Part shown: piece after piece, positions 24,310-32,974 of the stretch
How positions within the stretch are numbered: the first letter of the stretch is position 1
Layout: each line of letters starts with the position of its first letter
From: Cellvibrio polysaccharolyticus
GTDB taxonomy: Bacteria; Pseudomonadota; Gammaproteobacteria; Pseudomonadales; Cellvibrionaceae
Length of the DNA: 64,000 nucleotides
Direction of reading: 5' to 3'
Assembly: GCF_015182315.1 (NCBI RefSeq)
Contig: NZ_PRDL01000001.1
Span: 434,001 to 498,000, forward strand
Notes under the pieces: generated by a model
What the model was told of the DNA's origin: nothing
Database searches by the model: none
Seen by the model: the letters and a program-made list of their open reading frames with translations, nothing else
Translations under genes and position numbers: made by a program

Positions 24310-25902
24310 TTACTTCAAGGACTGAAATACGCAGAATGCCCTTCTGATGACACCGTCATCTGTAATTTCTCCCTGATGTAATAATAGGAAATCAGCAGTA
24401 AGAAATAGCCTCATATTCTGCATGAACTCCATGTCATTTTTATCAAGGTTGTTGCTTTCTATAATGATTACTCCCTGCGGAGCTAGCATACCCTTCAGCT
24501 TTTCAATGTAATCCTGCATAGGAATTCCAATCCAAACGTGAACGGCAAAAGAAAATATTACATCGTATTGCTGCTTATTATTTGATTGGAATTCGTCGAA
24601 GGTTGACGTCAAAAAAGTACAATTTTCTGCAGCATTGTGCCGGGCTAAATAATTGGCAATTTTGATTACATCGGCATTGTTATCGAAACCGGTATAACTT
24701 GCTCCCAGTTTTGACGTTTCAATTCCAAAACAACCAATATTACAACCAATATCAAGAATGTGATGGTGAGGCTCTATCCACTTGTTCAATGCATAAGTAT
24801 TTGCACGCAACATCGTAGGACGTTGGCCGGGAAGGCGCCAGTCCTCGTGGCCTTGATAAAGCTCGCCGTGACGACCAAATACTTGTTGGTTGCTACTGAA
24901 AACTGAGTAAATATTCAGTTTGCATTCCAGCCAGGCATCGCCATCTTCTGCTGTTGATGCGAAATAACACAGGATGGGGTCGTTGTCAGAAAGCTCAAGA
25001 TCTGCTCTGAGATTAAAGGGCGAAAAAATTTCGAGTGTGAACTCGCTGTAAGGCGTATCCGGGTATTTAAATAGCACTGGCTTGAAACGGCCTTTTGCGA
25101 ATACGAATCCCGGATAGTACCAATATCCAACCCTGCTTTTAGGTACATTGCTGTAGTTTGCAGTGTAGGTGACTGTGCAGCCAGCTTCATAAGCAATAGG
25201 AGGGATATTATGGAATATTTCCGTTGGACTAAAAGCAGTACGCACGTTCAATGTGCCGGGGTAGAGCTCGTCCCAGCTGGCAAGTTGTTTGAGATTTTCC
25301 TCCCGCTGAGGATTGAGTGCCAGTATCTCTTTTTCTCCCGGAGGATCTTCAGCTTTGAAATGGGCGCCGGTTGAACGAAGAAAAATTTTACCTGTAATGA
25401 TCTGAAAGTCACGAGCTACTTGTTTCTTGCCCATAAGCAGCTCAAGCCGACTTTTTCGGATGGCTTTTTTCGCCACAGGTGTATAAAAATCCAGACTGGC
25501 TATCCAATGATAAGCCTCATCCATATAACCTAAATAAAGGGAAAGCTCAGCAGCTTTTTCGATCAGTTTTACATCGGTTGGATATGCTTTAATCGCACTT
25601 AAAACGTAAGAATATGCTTTATCTTCGAGATTAAGACTTGCGAGCCTGGCGATAAGCTCATCAAATTTCAATAAACCTTCTGACGAAGATTCAAGAAATT
25701 TATAAATACAGAATTTTGCACTTTCTACGGCCTCTGCTTGGCTGAGTTGAAGAATAATGTCATGAACCGCAACGTGGTCATTAATATAGTTTTCGACGAG
25801 CAGAAAGCATTCTTTCTCCAGATCAATCCATGCACTCTGGTCTTCAAGTCTTTTGAGAGCATGCACATGCTCCGGGAGATTATCGAATTCAATTGTATTC
25901 AT
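24310..25902 (-). CDS. SAM-dependent methyltransferase with long helical N-terminal region
   Basis: 530 residues. The first 170 or so are helical and repeat-like (AYSYVLSAIKAYPTDVKLIEKA looks like a TPR-type unit). The middle is unassigned. From about 370 a class I methyltransferase follows: ILDIGCNIGCFGIETSKLGA (motif I), FDNNADVIKIAN, and YDVIFSFAVHVW. Its place between a glycosyltransferase and a DUF115 protein suggests O- or N-methylation of a surface sugar. The coding sequence is visibly AT-richer than the downstream glycosyltransferase, hinting at separate acquisition. The specific substrate is not known. Confidence 0.75.
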   Translation of the reverse strand: MNTIEFDNLPEHVHALKRLEDQSAWIDLEKECFLLVENYINDHVAVHDIILQLSQAEAVESAKFCIYKFLESSSEGLLKFDELIARLASLNLEDKAYSYVLSAIKAYPTDVKLIEKAAELSLYLGYMDEAYHWIASLDFYTPVAKKAIRKSRLELLMGKKQVARDFQIITGKIFLRSTGAHFKAEDPPGEKEILALNPQREENLKQLASWDELYPGTLNVRTAFSPTEIFHNIPPIAYEAGCTVTYTANYSNVPKSRVGYWYYPGFVFAKGRFKPVLFKYPDTPYSEFTLEIFSPFNLRADLELSDNDPILCYFASTAEDGDAWLECKLNIYSVFSSNQQVFGRHGELYQGHEDWRLPGQRPTMLRANTYALNKWIEPHHHILDIGCNIGCFGIETSKLGASYTGFDNNADVIKIANYLARHNAAENCTFLTSTFDEFQSNNKQQYDVIFSFAVHVWIGIPMQDYIEKLKGMLAPQGVIIIESNNLDKNDMEFMQNMRLFLTADFLLLHQGEITDDGVIRRAFCVFQSLK

Positions 25903-25936
25903 AGTAAGGGCACGCTTTCTGATCAGAGATTATGAG

Positions 25937-27676
25937 CTATGATAATGAAGATTTTTCATTCTGAAATTGCGAAGCTACGTATTCCAGAGGCAACTGCGGC
26001 GAATGGGTAATTTTCTTTAACTCAATGCCATTTTTTTCGAGGGTCTGATGAGCAAATCTGAAAGCTTCAATAGCCTCGTTTTCCGGCATCCTGCCGTTAA
26101 TAGATGTGCCAAAGAAATAGGGCTGGGAATAATCAAGATCTACACCGCCCACCAGAATTTTTGAATAACCCATGTAAGCAGCAATCTGTATTGCATCCAA
26201 TACCACCGTTCGGCCACAGTAAGTTCTATAAGCTGCATCCATAGAAAAGAACCCTTCATGCATGCCAGGATCATCTACCGATGTAAACTGTATCACCTGC
26301 TGTTCTTTTAATTCTGCTAACCAATCCTGTTCGGCATGGGCATAGACATCATTGCGAAAAAATTTGGTACCGGCTTTTACTCCCATAATTTTTTCGCTGA
26401 AATTTTTAAAACCCAATAGATCAGCAAACATGTAGTACTTCGGTGAGAATGTAATTCCCCTTTTTTCCATTTCAAATGCACGATTACACCAGAAAGCATC
26501 TTCACTCATTAACCTTGAGAGATTCAGCTCATTAAGTGAGGCTGCATTGCCTAGTACATACGCTGTCTTGCCCGCGCAGCTGTCTTTCAATGAGAGCATT
26601 GCCGTTGTATGAGAAACAGTAGGCTCTGTGCTGTCAAGGCGGGATTTTCTATCCAAAGCATTCAGGCGCGTTATAAGTGTTCCTCCACCTGACCTCAGGA
26701 ACGAGAAATAGGGTATGGTACGGCCCCAGTTCATGACCTTTTCATAGTCGCCCCAGCTATCAAAAATCTCGCGTGCGCACAAATGATCCGGCAGGTTGGT
26801 CGGAGGAGGTATTGGTTGAAACCTATTTTCCGCAATGGCGTGCCAAAATTCAGGTAAAAGAACGGTATTGAAAGGAATTTGTTTGAATTCGGAGGTTACA
26901 GCGGTTAAAGGTGCGTGTAATTGGACAGCCTCTTTGGCAAACCACTTTGCTTCCTGAAGTATATTGGCGCTTATGCCGACCAATTGGATATCGTCATTAA
27001 AGCAAAGCAGTTGATAAGCGTTGTTATGACAAACCTTGACAGAAACGTTTAGCAAATCACTTAGCCACGTCAACATAGCCGACGGATCTTCATCTCCGAT
27101 CGGTTTGTACAAAATCCTTCGACCTCTATCCAGCGATGTTAACTCTTCTGAAAATGCAGTTAGAGACGGCAAACCCGTAAGGTCACTATCAGGTGCAGGG
27201 TAGTCCTCATCAGAACCTATAATGATGGTTGTTTTTTCAAGGTTAATAAAATGAGTGTTTGAATTTTCCTGCTTGCGCCTTTGGGCTCGAACACTGGATG
27301 TCAGATGTGCTGCTTCCAGGTTGAGCGTTCTATCAGATACAGCATAACCTTCCAGAGCCTTTTCAATGTCCTTACAGTTGGTGCGCCAGGCCAGGTAAAG
27401 GTCTTTCCCAAATTGTACTGGTGAAACCCGGAACTCAATATAAAAGATTCCTTTTGTTTCAAGTTCGATACGTGTTGCGTTCGGAAGGTTAAAGCAGATC
27501 AATAAAGATTTGCTGGTGTCATCTGAAGATATTGCATCCAGTGCTGACGCCAAAGAGACGTATTTCGTTAAAGCAGTTGTGATACCTTGCTGCACAGCTT
27601 CAGCAATAAACTCGAAGAATGTTTCTCCCCGATATTGATCTGTCATCAGGTAGTGCAGGTGTTGCCACTGTATCAT
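25937..27676 (-). CDS. DUF115 (MptE-like) glycan-associated protein
   Basis: 579 residues. The C-terminal half (about 365-575) has the DUF115 signature: AYVLGNAASLNELNLSRL followed by FWCNRAFEM, KYYMFADLLGF, VLDAIQIAAYMGYSKILVGGVDLDY. DUF115 relates to the MptE pterin diphosphokinase and GT42-like folds, and in Gram-negatives is found in motility-associated (Maf-type) proteins needed for flagellin glycosylation. The N-terminal half is an unassigned mixed alpha/beta region. The gene is AT-rich like its methyltransferase neighbour. A role in transferring sugar to protein is inference from family and neighbours. Confidence 0.72.
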   Translation of the reverse strand: MIQWQHLHYLMTDQYRGETFFEFIAEAVQQGITTALTKYVSLASALDAISSDDTSKSLLICFNLPNATRIELETKGIFYIEFRVSPVQFGKDLYLAWRTNCKDIEKALEGYAVSDRTLNLEAAHLTSSVRAQRRKQENSNTHFINLEKTTIIIGSDEDYPAPDSDLTGLPSLTAFSEELTSLDRGRRILYKPIGDEDPSAMLTWLSDLLNVSVKVCHNNAYQLLCFNDDIQLVGISANILQEAKWFAKEAVQLHAPLTAVTSEFKQIPFNTVLLPEFWHAIAENRFQPIPPPTNLPDHLCAREIFDSWGDYEKVMNWGRTIPYFSFLRSGGGTLITRLNALDRKSRLDSTEPTVSHTTAMLSLKDSCAGKTAYVLGNAASLNELNLSRLMSEDAFWCNRAFEMEKRGITFSPKYYMFADLLGFKNFSEKIMGVKAGTKFFRNDVYAHAEQDWLAELKEQQVIQFTSVDDPGMHEGFFSMDAAYRTYCGRTVVLDAIQIAAYMGYSKILVGGVDLDYSQPYFFGTSINGRMPENEAIEAFRFAHQTLEKNGIELKKITHSPQLPLEYVASQFQNEKSSLS

Positions 27677-27866
27677 TGCGATTTCTCGTCGTTGACTACT
27701 GAAGGTAAAGATCGATTTTTTTCGTAGCCAATCAATACCCGTCGGTTTAAGAGCCCATTTTAATTCATAATATCCCGGTGTGTTTGGGGGATATTTTTAT
27801 GCGGACACTCATTGGTAAAAATCCGGAGTGTGGCGCGTCATCGACTCGATCTTTTAAATTGAAGTA

Positions 27867-28499
27867 TTACTTATTAAAAATAACTTTGGCCGGATTGCCA
27901 ACGACGGTTGCGCCAGCGCTTACGTCTTTGAACACGACGGCACCCATACCCACAACTGCACCTTCACCAATACTGACCCCGCGGGCAATCATGGCGCCGG
28001 AGTGAATCACAGCGTGATTACCGACTTTGACATACCCGGCCAACAGGCAGCGGGGGCCTATATGGACGTAATCGCCTATCACCACATCGTGCCCGATCAA
28101 GGTGTCCTGGTCGATAAAACAGTAAGAACCTATTTGGCTGTCGACACCACTGCTAACGTCATAACCAAAAAAGGTGGCACCATAGCGAGTGCGAGTGCCT
28201 AAATTGGTACGAGTGCGAACTGAAATAAATTCAGCGCCTTTGGCCAGTAATGGCGTTACTTGTTGTTCTCGACTGAAAGGGTCACCAATGGCAGCAACAA
28301 AGACATGTTGTGGTTGAGGCGTAAAACTCTCCGGATAACCAAGCCACGGATAATAAAGTTCGGCTGGCACTACCTCCGGGCCTCGCTCGTCGAGAAACCC
28401 TGCGATAATCCAATCAATACCGTGGGCGTAATCTATTTGCAGTTGGGCGAGCGCCTGTTTGCCCAGCCCGCCAGCACCTACAATAATCAATTCTTTCAT
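27867..28499 (-). CDS. PglD/NeuD-type sugar O/N-acyltransferase
   Basis: 210 residues. The N-terminal Rossmann-like domain (about 1-80: ELIIVGAGGLGKQALAQL) is followed by a left-handed beta-helix of hexapeptide repeats (IGHDVVIGDYVHIGPRC, VGNHAVIHSGAMIARGVSIGEGAVVG). The C-terminus GATVVGNPAKVI is classic for this family. Members transfer acetyl or other acyl groups to amino sugars; PglD acts on UDP-4-amino-sugars. Beside ACP, KAS III and DegT genes, it is the likely enzyme that puts the acyl group on the 4-amino sugar. Whether it uses acyl-CoA or acyl-ACP cannot be read from sequence. Confidence 0.88.
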   Translation of the reverse strand: MKELIIVGAGGLGKQALAQLQIDYAHGIDWIIAGFLDERGPEVVPAELYYPWLGYPESFTPQPQHVFVAAIGDPFSREQQVTPLLAKGAEFISVRTRTNLGTRTRYGATFFGYDVSSGVDSQIGSYCFIDQDTLIGHDVVIGDYVHIGPRCLLAGYVKVGNHAVIHSGAMIARGVSIGEGAVVGMGAVVFKDVSAGATVVGNPAKVIFNK

Positions 28500-28512
28500 C
28501 GTATTGTTTTAC

Positions 28513-29277
28513 CTAGCTGATCGTCAGGCCGCCATCCATAACCAGCGTGGTTCCGGTGATCCAGCGGCTGGCTCCTGAAAGCATAAAAATAGTGGCGTTG
28601 GCGATATCTTCAGGTTTGCCAAAACCCAGAGGGTAATTGTTTTTTTCGGTTTCCAGCGAACCTACCATCTTTGCTGTGGCTTCGAGCAACGGCGTTTCGA
28701 CCAGGGCGGGTGAAAGGCAATTGACGCGGATTTTTCGCTTTACGACTTCCATGGCGAGGCAGCGGCTCATGGCAATCAGTGCCGCTTTGCTACCTGAATA
28801 GGCACCTACACCGGCAACGCCAATATGAGCAGCAATGGATGCAATGAAAACAATGGCACCTTCCGGACTGACACGATTCCGTTTTAACAAAGACTGGGTA
28901 AGTAATACGGGTGCATCAACATTTATGGACTGTACTTCGCGCAGGTGCGCTTCATTCATCATCCTGACCGGACACAAGCGTGAGATACCGGCGCTGTGTA
29001 CCAGCCCCTGAATTTCCTGATCAAGCGATGCAACCAGCGCATCTCGCTCGGTAGTAACGGTCAGATCGGCTACTACTGCTCTGTGGGGCAAATCGGATAT
29101 GGATTGGAGTTCTGCCAATACTTTTTCCAGCCGTTCGTTGTTTCGTCCGGTAATAATCAACTCGGCTCCCATACTCGCGCAGCTCAGTGCGATGCGTTCG
29201 CCGAGTCCGGAGCTGGCTCCGGTAACAAGAATGCGTTTACCGGCAAGACTGAATGGATTGAATGCAGCGCTATCCAC
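28513..29277 (-). CDS. FabG-like 3-oxoacyl reductase (SDR)
   Basis: 254 residues from a GTG at 29277, preceded by CGGAGT. It is a classical SDR: VTGASSGLGERIAL (cofactor loop), HSAGISRL, IVFIASIAAH (Ser), YSGSK (catalytic Tyr and Lys intact), and the C-terminal WITGTTLVMDGGLTIS typical of FabG-like enzymes. Beside a KAS III and an ACP it most likely reduces a 3-oxoacyl-ACP to a 3-hydroxyacyl group for the glycan. It ends 13 bases before the acyltransferase gene. OrfF of the P. aeruginosa a-type flagellin island holds a comparable position. Confidence 0.88.
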   Translation of the reverse strand: MDSAAFNPFSLAGKRILVTGASSGLGERIALSCASMGAELIITGRNNERLEKVLAELQSISDLPHRAVVADLTVTTERDALVASLDQEIQGLVHSAGISRLCPVRMMNEAHLREVQSINVDAPVLLTQSLLKRNRVSPEGAIVFIASIAAHIGVAGVGAYSGSKAALIAMSRCLAMEVVKRKIRVNCLSPALVETPLLEATAKMVGSLETEKNNYPLGFGKPEDIANATIFMLSGASRWITGTTLVMDGGLTIS

Positions 29278-29307
29278 GTGCTGTTACTCCGTAGTAATTG
29301 GCGGTGA

Positions 29308-30348
29308 TCATGATTCTATGAGATCAGGGAAGATGGCACCGTCGATATCAACGAGTGCAGTTCCCCAGGAAAGACCAATTCCGAACCCGGAAAGTAATAA
29401 ACGTTTAGGGGCAGCTTCCAGTGCTTTATTGATTCGCACGGTCATGGTTACGGGCAAGGAGGCGCCACTGGTATTACCAAATTCCTGCAATGTTGAAGGA
29501 ACTTTTTCTACTGGCAGGCCAAGCTTTTTACGAATGGTTTCATTAATCATTCGATTAGCCTGATGAAAAATAAAGTAATCAATGTCTTCTTTGCTGGCAC
29601 AGGCGTAGGTCAGCAACTTTTCAACCGCCGGGGGGACACGCTGGGTTGAAAAACTCAGTACGGCCGGGCCGTCGAGTTGTAAATCGATACCTGTTCGCCA
29701 GTGATCGTTTTCATCTTTACGGAAGGGAATCAAATGCTGGATATCAACCGGCTCACGATGACCGCCAACCGGCAGGATGATGGCTTTGTGGCCACTGCCA
29801 TCGCTGTTCAGGTCAAAGTACATGGGCGCAGCATTTTCGCTGAACTCCAATGCGGTGGCTGTACCGGCATCAGAAAAAATCGGGTCATCCAGTGTTGCGC
29901 TGCGATCGCCTACCAGCAGCAAACCTTTTTTCACGCCGCCAGCGGCAATCATGCAGCCTAGAAGATGCAAGCCAAAAGGATAGGCCGAGCAGCCGAGGTT
30001 TACGTCAAACGCGATAGTGGCATTGGACAGACCCAGACGATCCTGCAAAATGATGGCGGTTGCGGGAATCAGGTAGTCGGGTGACTGGGTCATTACGATA
30101 ATCGCATCGACCTCTTCACGTTTCCAATCCAGACTTTCCAGCAATTTTTCCGTTGCTTCAAACGCAAGATCGGAAAAACATTGCCATTTGGGAGCCATAC
30201 GCCGGGTTTCAATACCGATATTGCGCACAAGCCGCTGCCGTTCAGAGCGAATTTGCGGGCGGCAATCGGTCAGGTTTGAAACGATACGTTTCGGCACACA
30301 GCTGGTCATGCCGGCAAAGCGCACATGTTGCAGGGTAGAGGTGGTCAT
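29308..30348 (-). CDS. Beta-ketoacyl-ACP synthase III family protein
   Basis: 346 residues, thiolase fold. The triad is complete: Cys120 in NLGCSAYPFG, His262 in IFHQANRMINE and Asn292 in EFGNTSGAS. It differs from housekeeping FabH in its long N-terminal strand region (MTSCVPKRIVSNL, SERQRLVRNIGIETRR) and resembles KAS III paralogues in flagellin-glycosylation islands (PAK OrfE-like). The start codon overlaps the ACP stop by 4 bases, showing coupling. Predicted role: condense a short acyl-CoA with malonyl-ACP to make the acyl group later attached to an amino sugar. Confidence 0.9.
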   Translation of the reverse strand: MTTSTLQHVRFAGMTSCVPKRIVSNLTDCRPQIRSERQRLVRNIGIETRRMAPKWQCFSDLAFEATEKLLESLDWKREEVDAIIVMTQSPDYLIPATAIILQDRLGLSNATIAFDVNLGCSAYPFGLHLLGCMIAAGGVKKGLLLVGDRSATLDDPIFSDAGTATALEFSENAAPMYFDLNSDGSGHKAIILPVGGHREPVDIQHLIPFRKDENDHWRTGIDLQLDGPAVLSFSTQRVPPAVEKLLTYACASKEDIDYFIFHQANRMINETIRKKLGLPVEKVPSTLQEFGNTSGASLPVTMTVRINKALEAAPKRLLLSGFGIGLSWGTALVDIDGAIFPDLIES

Positions 30349-30575
30349 GCCGGTGAACCTGCCAGCTCGTAGAGTTCATTCAGGGTGCGGATTTTGTGCA
30401 AATCTTCACCGGTGATGGTTTTGCTGTATTCCATGTCGAACATCACAATGGTCGCCAGCGCAGCCAGCGAATCCCACTCGGGAAGGTCGGCGAGGACAGT
30501 GTCCATAGTCACTTCAACCGGTTCCTGAAAATCGGTAGCAGATAGAAAATTGTCAATAAATTGTTGGTGGCTCAT
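30345..30575 (-). CDS. Dedicated acyl carrier protein
   Basis: 76 residues. The phosphopantetheine attachment Ser36 is in LPEWDSLAAL, with a following helix IVMFDMEYSKTITGEDL. It is acidic and the right length for an ACP but clearly diverged from housekeeping AcpP (WDSLA instead of DSLD). It is encoded directly before the KAS III gene with a 4-base overlap. It should carry the growing acyl chain for the glycan-modifying KAS III and SDR. Confidence 0.9.
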   Translation of the reverse strand: MSHQQFIDNFLSATDFQEPVEVTMDTVLADLPEWDSLAALATIVMFDMEYSKTITGEDLHKIRTLNELYELAGSPA

Positions 30576-30639
30576 AAAAAAATCTCTGATGATTTACTGG
30601 TCTTATCGGCTCAAAAAAAGAAAATTAAAGCGCGGCGCA

Positions 30640-31755
30640 TTATGTTTTTCCTGCCTGGAATAGTAAATCCGCAATATGGGCCAGATCTTTATATTCCAGC
30701 GTTGGATAAATCGGCAGGCAAAGTACTTTACTGGCGATAGATTGAGCGACCGGCAGGTTAGTCGGCGCCGATGATGGCAGATGGGCATACATCGGGAAGT
30801 CGCTGATTAACGGGTAAAAATAGCGCCTGACCAAAATGCCGTGCTGACGTAAATAGTGATACAGCTCGTCGCGGCTCAGCGGGAAGTTGCTCTCTACCAT
30901 CACCGGGAAGTAGGAATGGTTGGAAGTGATCGCAGGGTTGGGTTCCATGCAGCGAATGCCGGGCAGCTCTGCAAGCAGGGTGCGATAGCGGGTATCAACC
31001 GCTTTGCGTTGTTCCAGTGCCTGATCAATATGCTTGAGTTGCAGCAGGCCAAATGCCGCGCTGATTTCATTCATTTTGCCGTTGATGCCAGGCATCAGCA
31101 CGGTAGTTTCGTCCTGGAACCCGAAATTTTTCAAATGATCGATATGTTTTTTGGTGGCGGCATCCGGGCTGACGATGGCGCCGCCTTCAAAGGTGTTGAA
31201 TACCTTGGTGGCATGAAAGCTGAGGGCGCTGAGATTCCCGTGTCGCAAAATGCTGCCGCCTTCATCACGCACCGCAAAGGCGTGAGCCGCATCATAAATA
31301 ACTTTCAGGTTGTGTTTGTCGGCAAGTGTTTTGATGGCGGTGGTATCGCATGGCCTGCCGTAACAGTGCACCGGCATGATTGCCGTCGTCAGCGGGGTGA
31401 TCGCGGCTTCAATGTTGGCCGGGTCCAGGTTGAGCGTGACCGGGTCAATGTCCACAAATACCGGCTTGATGCCGTTCCACAGCAGAGAGTGCGCCGTCGC
31501 CACAAAGGAATAAGGCGTGGTGATCACTTCGCCGGTAACGCCCAGGGCTTGCAGGGCGGTGAGTAACGCCAGAGTGCCATTGGCAAATAAAGAAATATGT
31601 TGAACACCCAGATAGTCGCAAAGCGCCTGTTCCAGCGCCTGATGCATATTGCCGCCGTTGGTGAGGAAACGGCTTTTCCATATTTCCTCCAGATAGGGAA
31701 GAAACTCTTCCAGGGGCGGAAGCAATGGGCTGGTAACGGGGATGGTGTCGGTCAT
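30640..31755 (-). CDS. DegT/DnrJ/EryC1/StrS-family sugar aminotransferase (VioA-like)
   Basis: 371 residues from the ATG at 31755; an upstream ATG at 31851 would add 32 basic residues that do not fit the family. The PLP lysine is Lys184 in SFHATKVFNTFEGG. Other family motifs are RFLTNGGNMHQALE, TTPYSFVATAHSLLW, MPVHCYGRPCD, VIYDAAHAF and MNEISAAFGLLQL. These enzymes aminate keto-dideoxy nucleotide sugars; VioA makes dTDP-viosamine and heads comparable flagellin cassettes. No sugar 4,6-dehydratase lies in the window, so the precursor must come from elsewhere. It is the first gene of the minus-strand cassette. Confidence 0.9.
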   Translation of the reverse strand: MTDTIPVTSPLLPPLEEFLPYLEEIWKSRFLTNGGNMHQALEQALCDYLGVQHISLFANGTLALLTALQALGVTGEVITTPYSFVATAHSLLWNGIKPVFVDIDPVTLNLDPANIEAAITPLTTAIMPVHCYGRPCDTTAIKTLADKHNLKVIYDAAHAFAVRDEGGSILRHGNLSALSFHATKVFNTFEGGAIVSPDAATKKHIDHLKNFGFQDETTVLMPGINGKMNEISAAFGLLQLKHIDQALEQRKAVDTRYRTLLAELPGIRCMEPNPAITSNHSYFPVMVESNFPLSRDELYHYLRQHGILVRRYFYPLISDFPMYAHLPSSAPTNLPVAQSIASKVLCLPIYPTLEYKDLAHIADLLFQAGKT

Positions 31756-32150
31756 GGATGAGCGTCTGACATAGTGATATTGCGTTCGGGCCAAAGTTAC
31801 CGGGAATTTGCCGGATTTACGTCGGGTTACTGCGACTCTCGTGGATAGCATGGTGACGGTAAATCCATCCTTTTCAAACGCGGCCGACTCTATTCTTATG
31901 GTTATACAGCAAGGTGTGTGCCTTTCTTATGGCCCGGTGTTACTTATCGCTTTTGGTGGCTACGCAGAAAGATTGCAAACACTACCGCTTTCGCCGCCTG
32001 ATCGCGAAAGTTGCCGCTATCTTCGTCGAATTTTTAAAGAATTTCCACCCCGCTGTCGTTTTATGACGGGATATCGGAAAGCCCGCCTGGCAGACTATCG
32101 ATATCTCGACAATACTCGAAGCGTCTATTTGACTGATGAGGTACCAAGCT
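31756..32150. other. Divergent intergenic region, glycan cassette and NlpE-like gene
   Basis: About 395 bases with no supportable gene. It must contain the minus-strand promoter of the DegT-led cassette and the plus-strand promoter of the NlpE-like gene. No strong -10/-35 pair or dyad stood out. ORFs on either strand here have no recognisable protein pattern. Confidence 0.4.
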
Positions 32151-32546
32151 ATGAACGTATTGATAAAACTGATAGGTGCCGTTCTGGTGACGTTGATCAT
32201 TGCCGGCTGTTCCGACAAAGCGGCAAACACCGCGAAGGAGGCTGCTGGTGGGGGTGATCTGGTGTATGAAGGCGTATTGCCGTGCGCAGACTGCGAAGGT
32301 ATTGAAACCCGTATTACCTTGCACGAAGGGGACCGCTATACCTTGAGCAGCCTGTATTTGGGGACGGATCAGGCGGCGGTGGTTGAGCGCGGTACGTTTA
32401 CTCGCCATCCCCAGGAAAGCCGTATCGTGCTGGATGATGGTCGGCAGTTCAAACAGGGTGAGAGCAGTTTGTTACATCTCTCCATGGACGGGCATATTAT
32501 TACCAGTGCACTGTCGGAGCACTATGTACTGAAGCAGGTTCAGTAG
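32151..32546 (+). CDS. NlpE-like outer-membrane lipoprotein
   Basis: 131 residues. The signal peptide MNVLIKLIGAVLVTLIIAGC ends in a lipobox with lipid Cys20. The mature part has the NlpE N-terminal hallmark LPCADCEGIETRITL (Cys45 and Cys48), LYLGTDQAAVVERGTF and a beta-rich end. In E. coli NlpE signals surface contact and lipoprotein trafficking stress to Cpx. This protein has only the N-terminal domain, as in many other bacteria. The ATG at 32151 follows GAGGT and is preferred to the ATG at 32136, which would put charged residues before the signal. Confidence 0.87.
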   Translation: MNVLIKLIGAVLVTLIIAGCSDKAANTAKEAAGGGDLVYEGVLPCADCEGIETRITLHEGDRYTLSSLYLGTDQAAVVERGTFTRHPQESRIVLDDGRQFKQGESSLLHLSMDGHIITSALSEHYVLKQVQ

Positions 32547-32596
32547 TTATCGGTTCGTAAATCGGTAACTGATCAGGCACTTCTGGCAGCACGCAG

Positions 32597-32830
32597 TTAA
32601 TGTTTTGCGTTGCTGTCAGGGGGAGTCAGGTCGCGCCGTGTCTCTTCTGCAGGAACCTCTTCACGCGTCACCAGCGATTCCAGAGCAGCGCCAGGATCTT
32701 CCTCGCCGCAGGCGGCTACATCCATCGGGCCGCCAGCTTCTGCTTCGTGATGGGTGAGTATCAGGTCGCGCTCGTTGCGACGGGTGGGTTGGGGTTGGCC
32801 GGTTGCGGTTGGTTGCTTGGGGGTGGTCAT
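32597..32830 (-). CDS. Small disordered hypothetical protein
   Basis: 77 residues, rich in Pro, Glu, Thr and Ala, with no hydrophobic segment. The composition suggests disorder. It starts MTTPKQPTATGQPQPTRRNE and has acidic middle and C-terminal parts. A good ribosome site (ACGAGGAT) lies 7-14 bases before the ATG, which supports a real gene. It is convergent with the NlpE-like gene. No family recognised and no function proposed. Confidence 0.55.
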   Translation of the reverse strand: MTTPKQPTATGQPQPTRRNERDLILTHHEAEAGGPMDVAACGEEDPGAALESLVTREEVPAEETRRDLTPPDSNAKH

Positions 32831-32974
32831 GGGCTGATCCTCGTAAAGTTCACCTGTTAACAGGGTTGCCCCGCTTCAACAGAATGATTCTGAAAGTATC
32901 AGTATGGCCGCAAAATTAACCCCCGGCCGGATTAAACCCCCGTTTCGTGCCCGCGTTCACGGCCAACAGCACAA

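Noticed and set aside
30856..31566. 236-residue plus-strand frame opposite the DegT aminotransferase
   Set aside because: No motifs, and the opposite strand has a complete aminotransferase with its PLP lysine.
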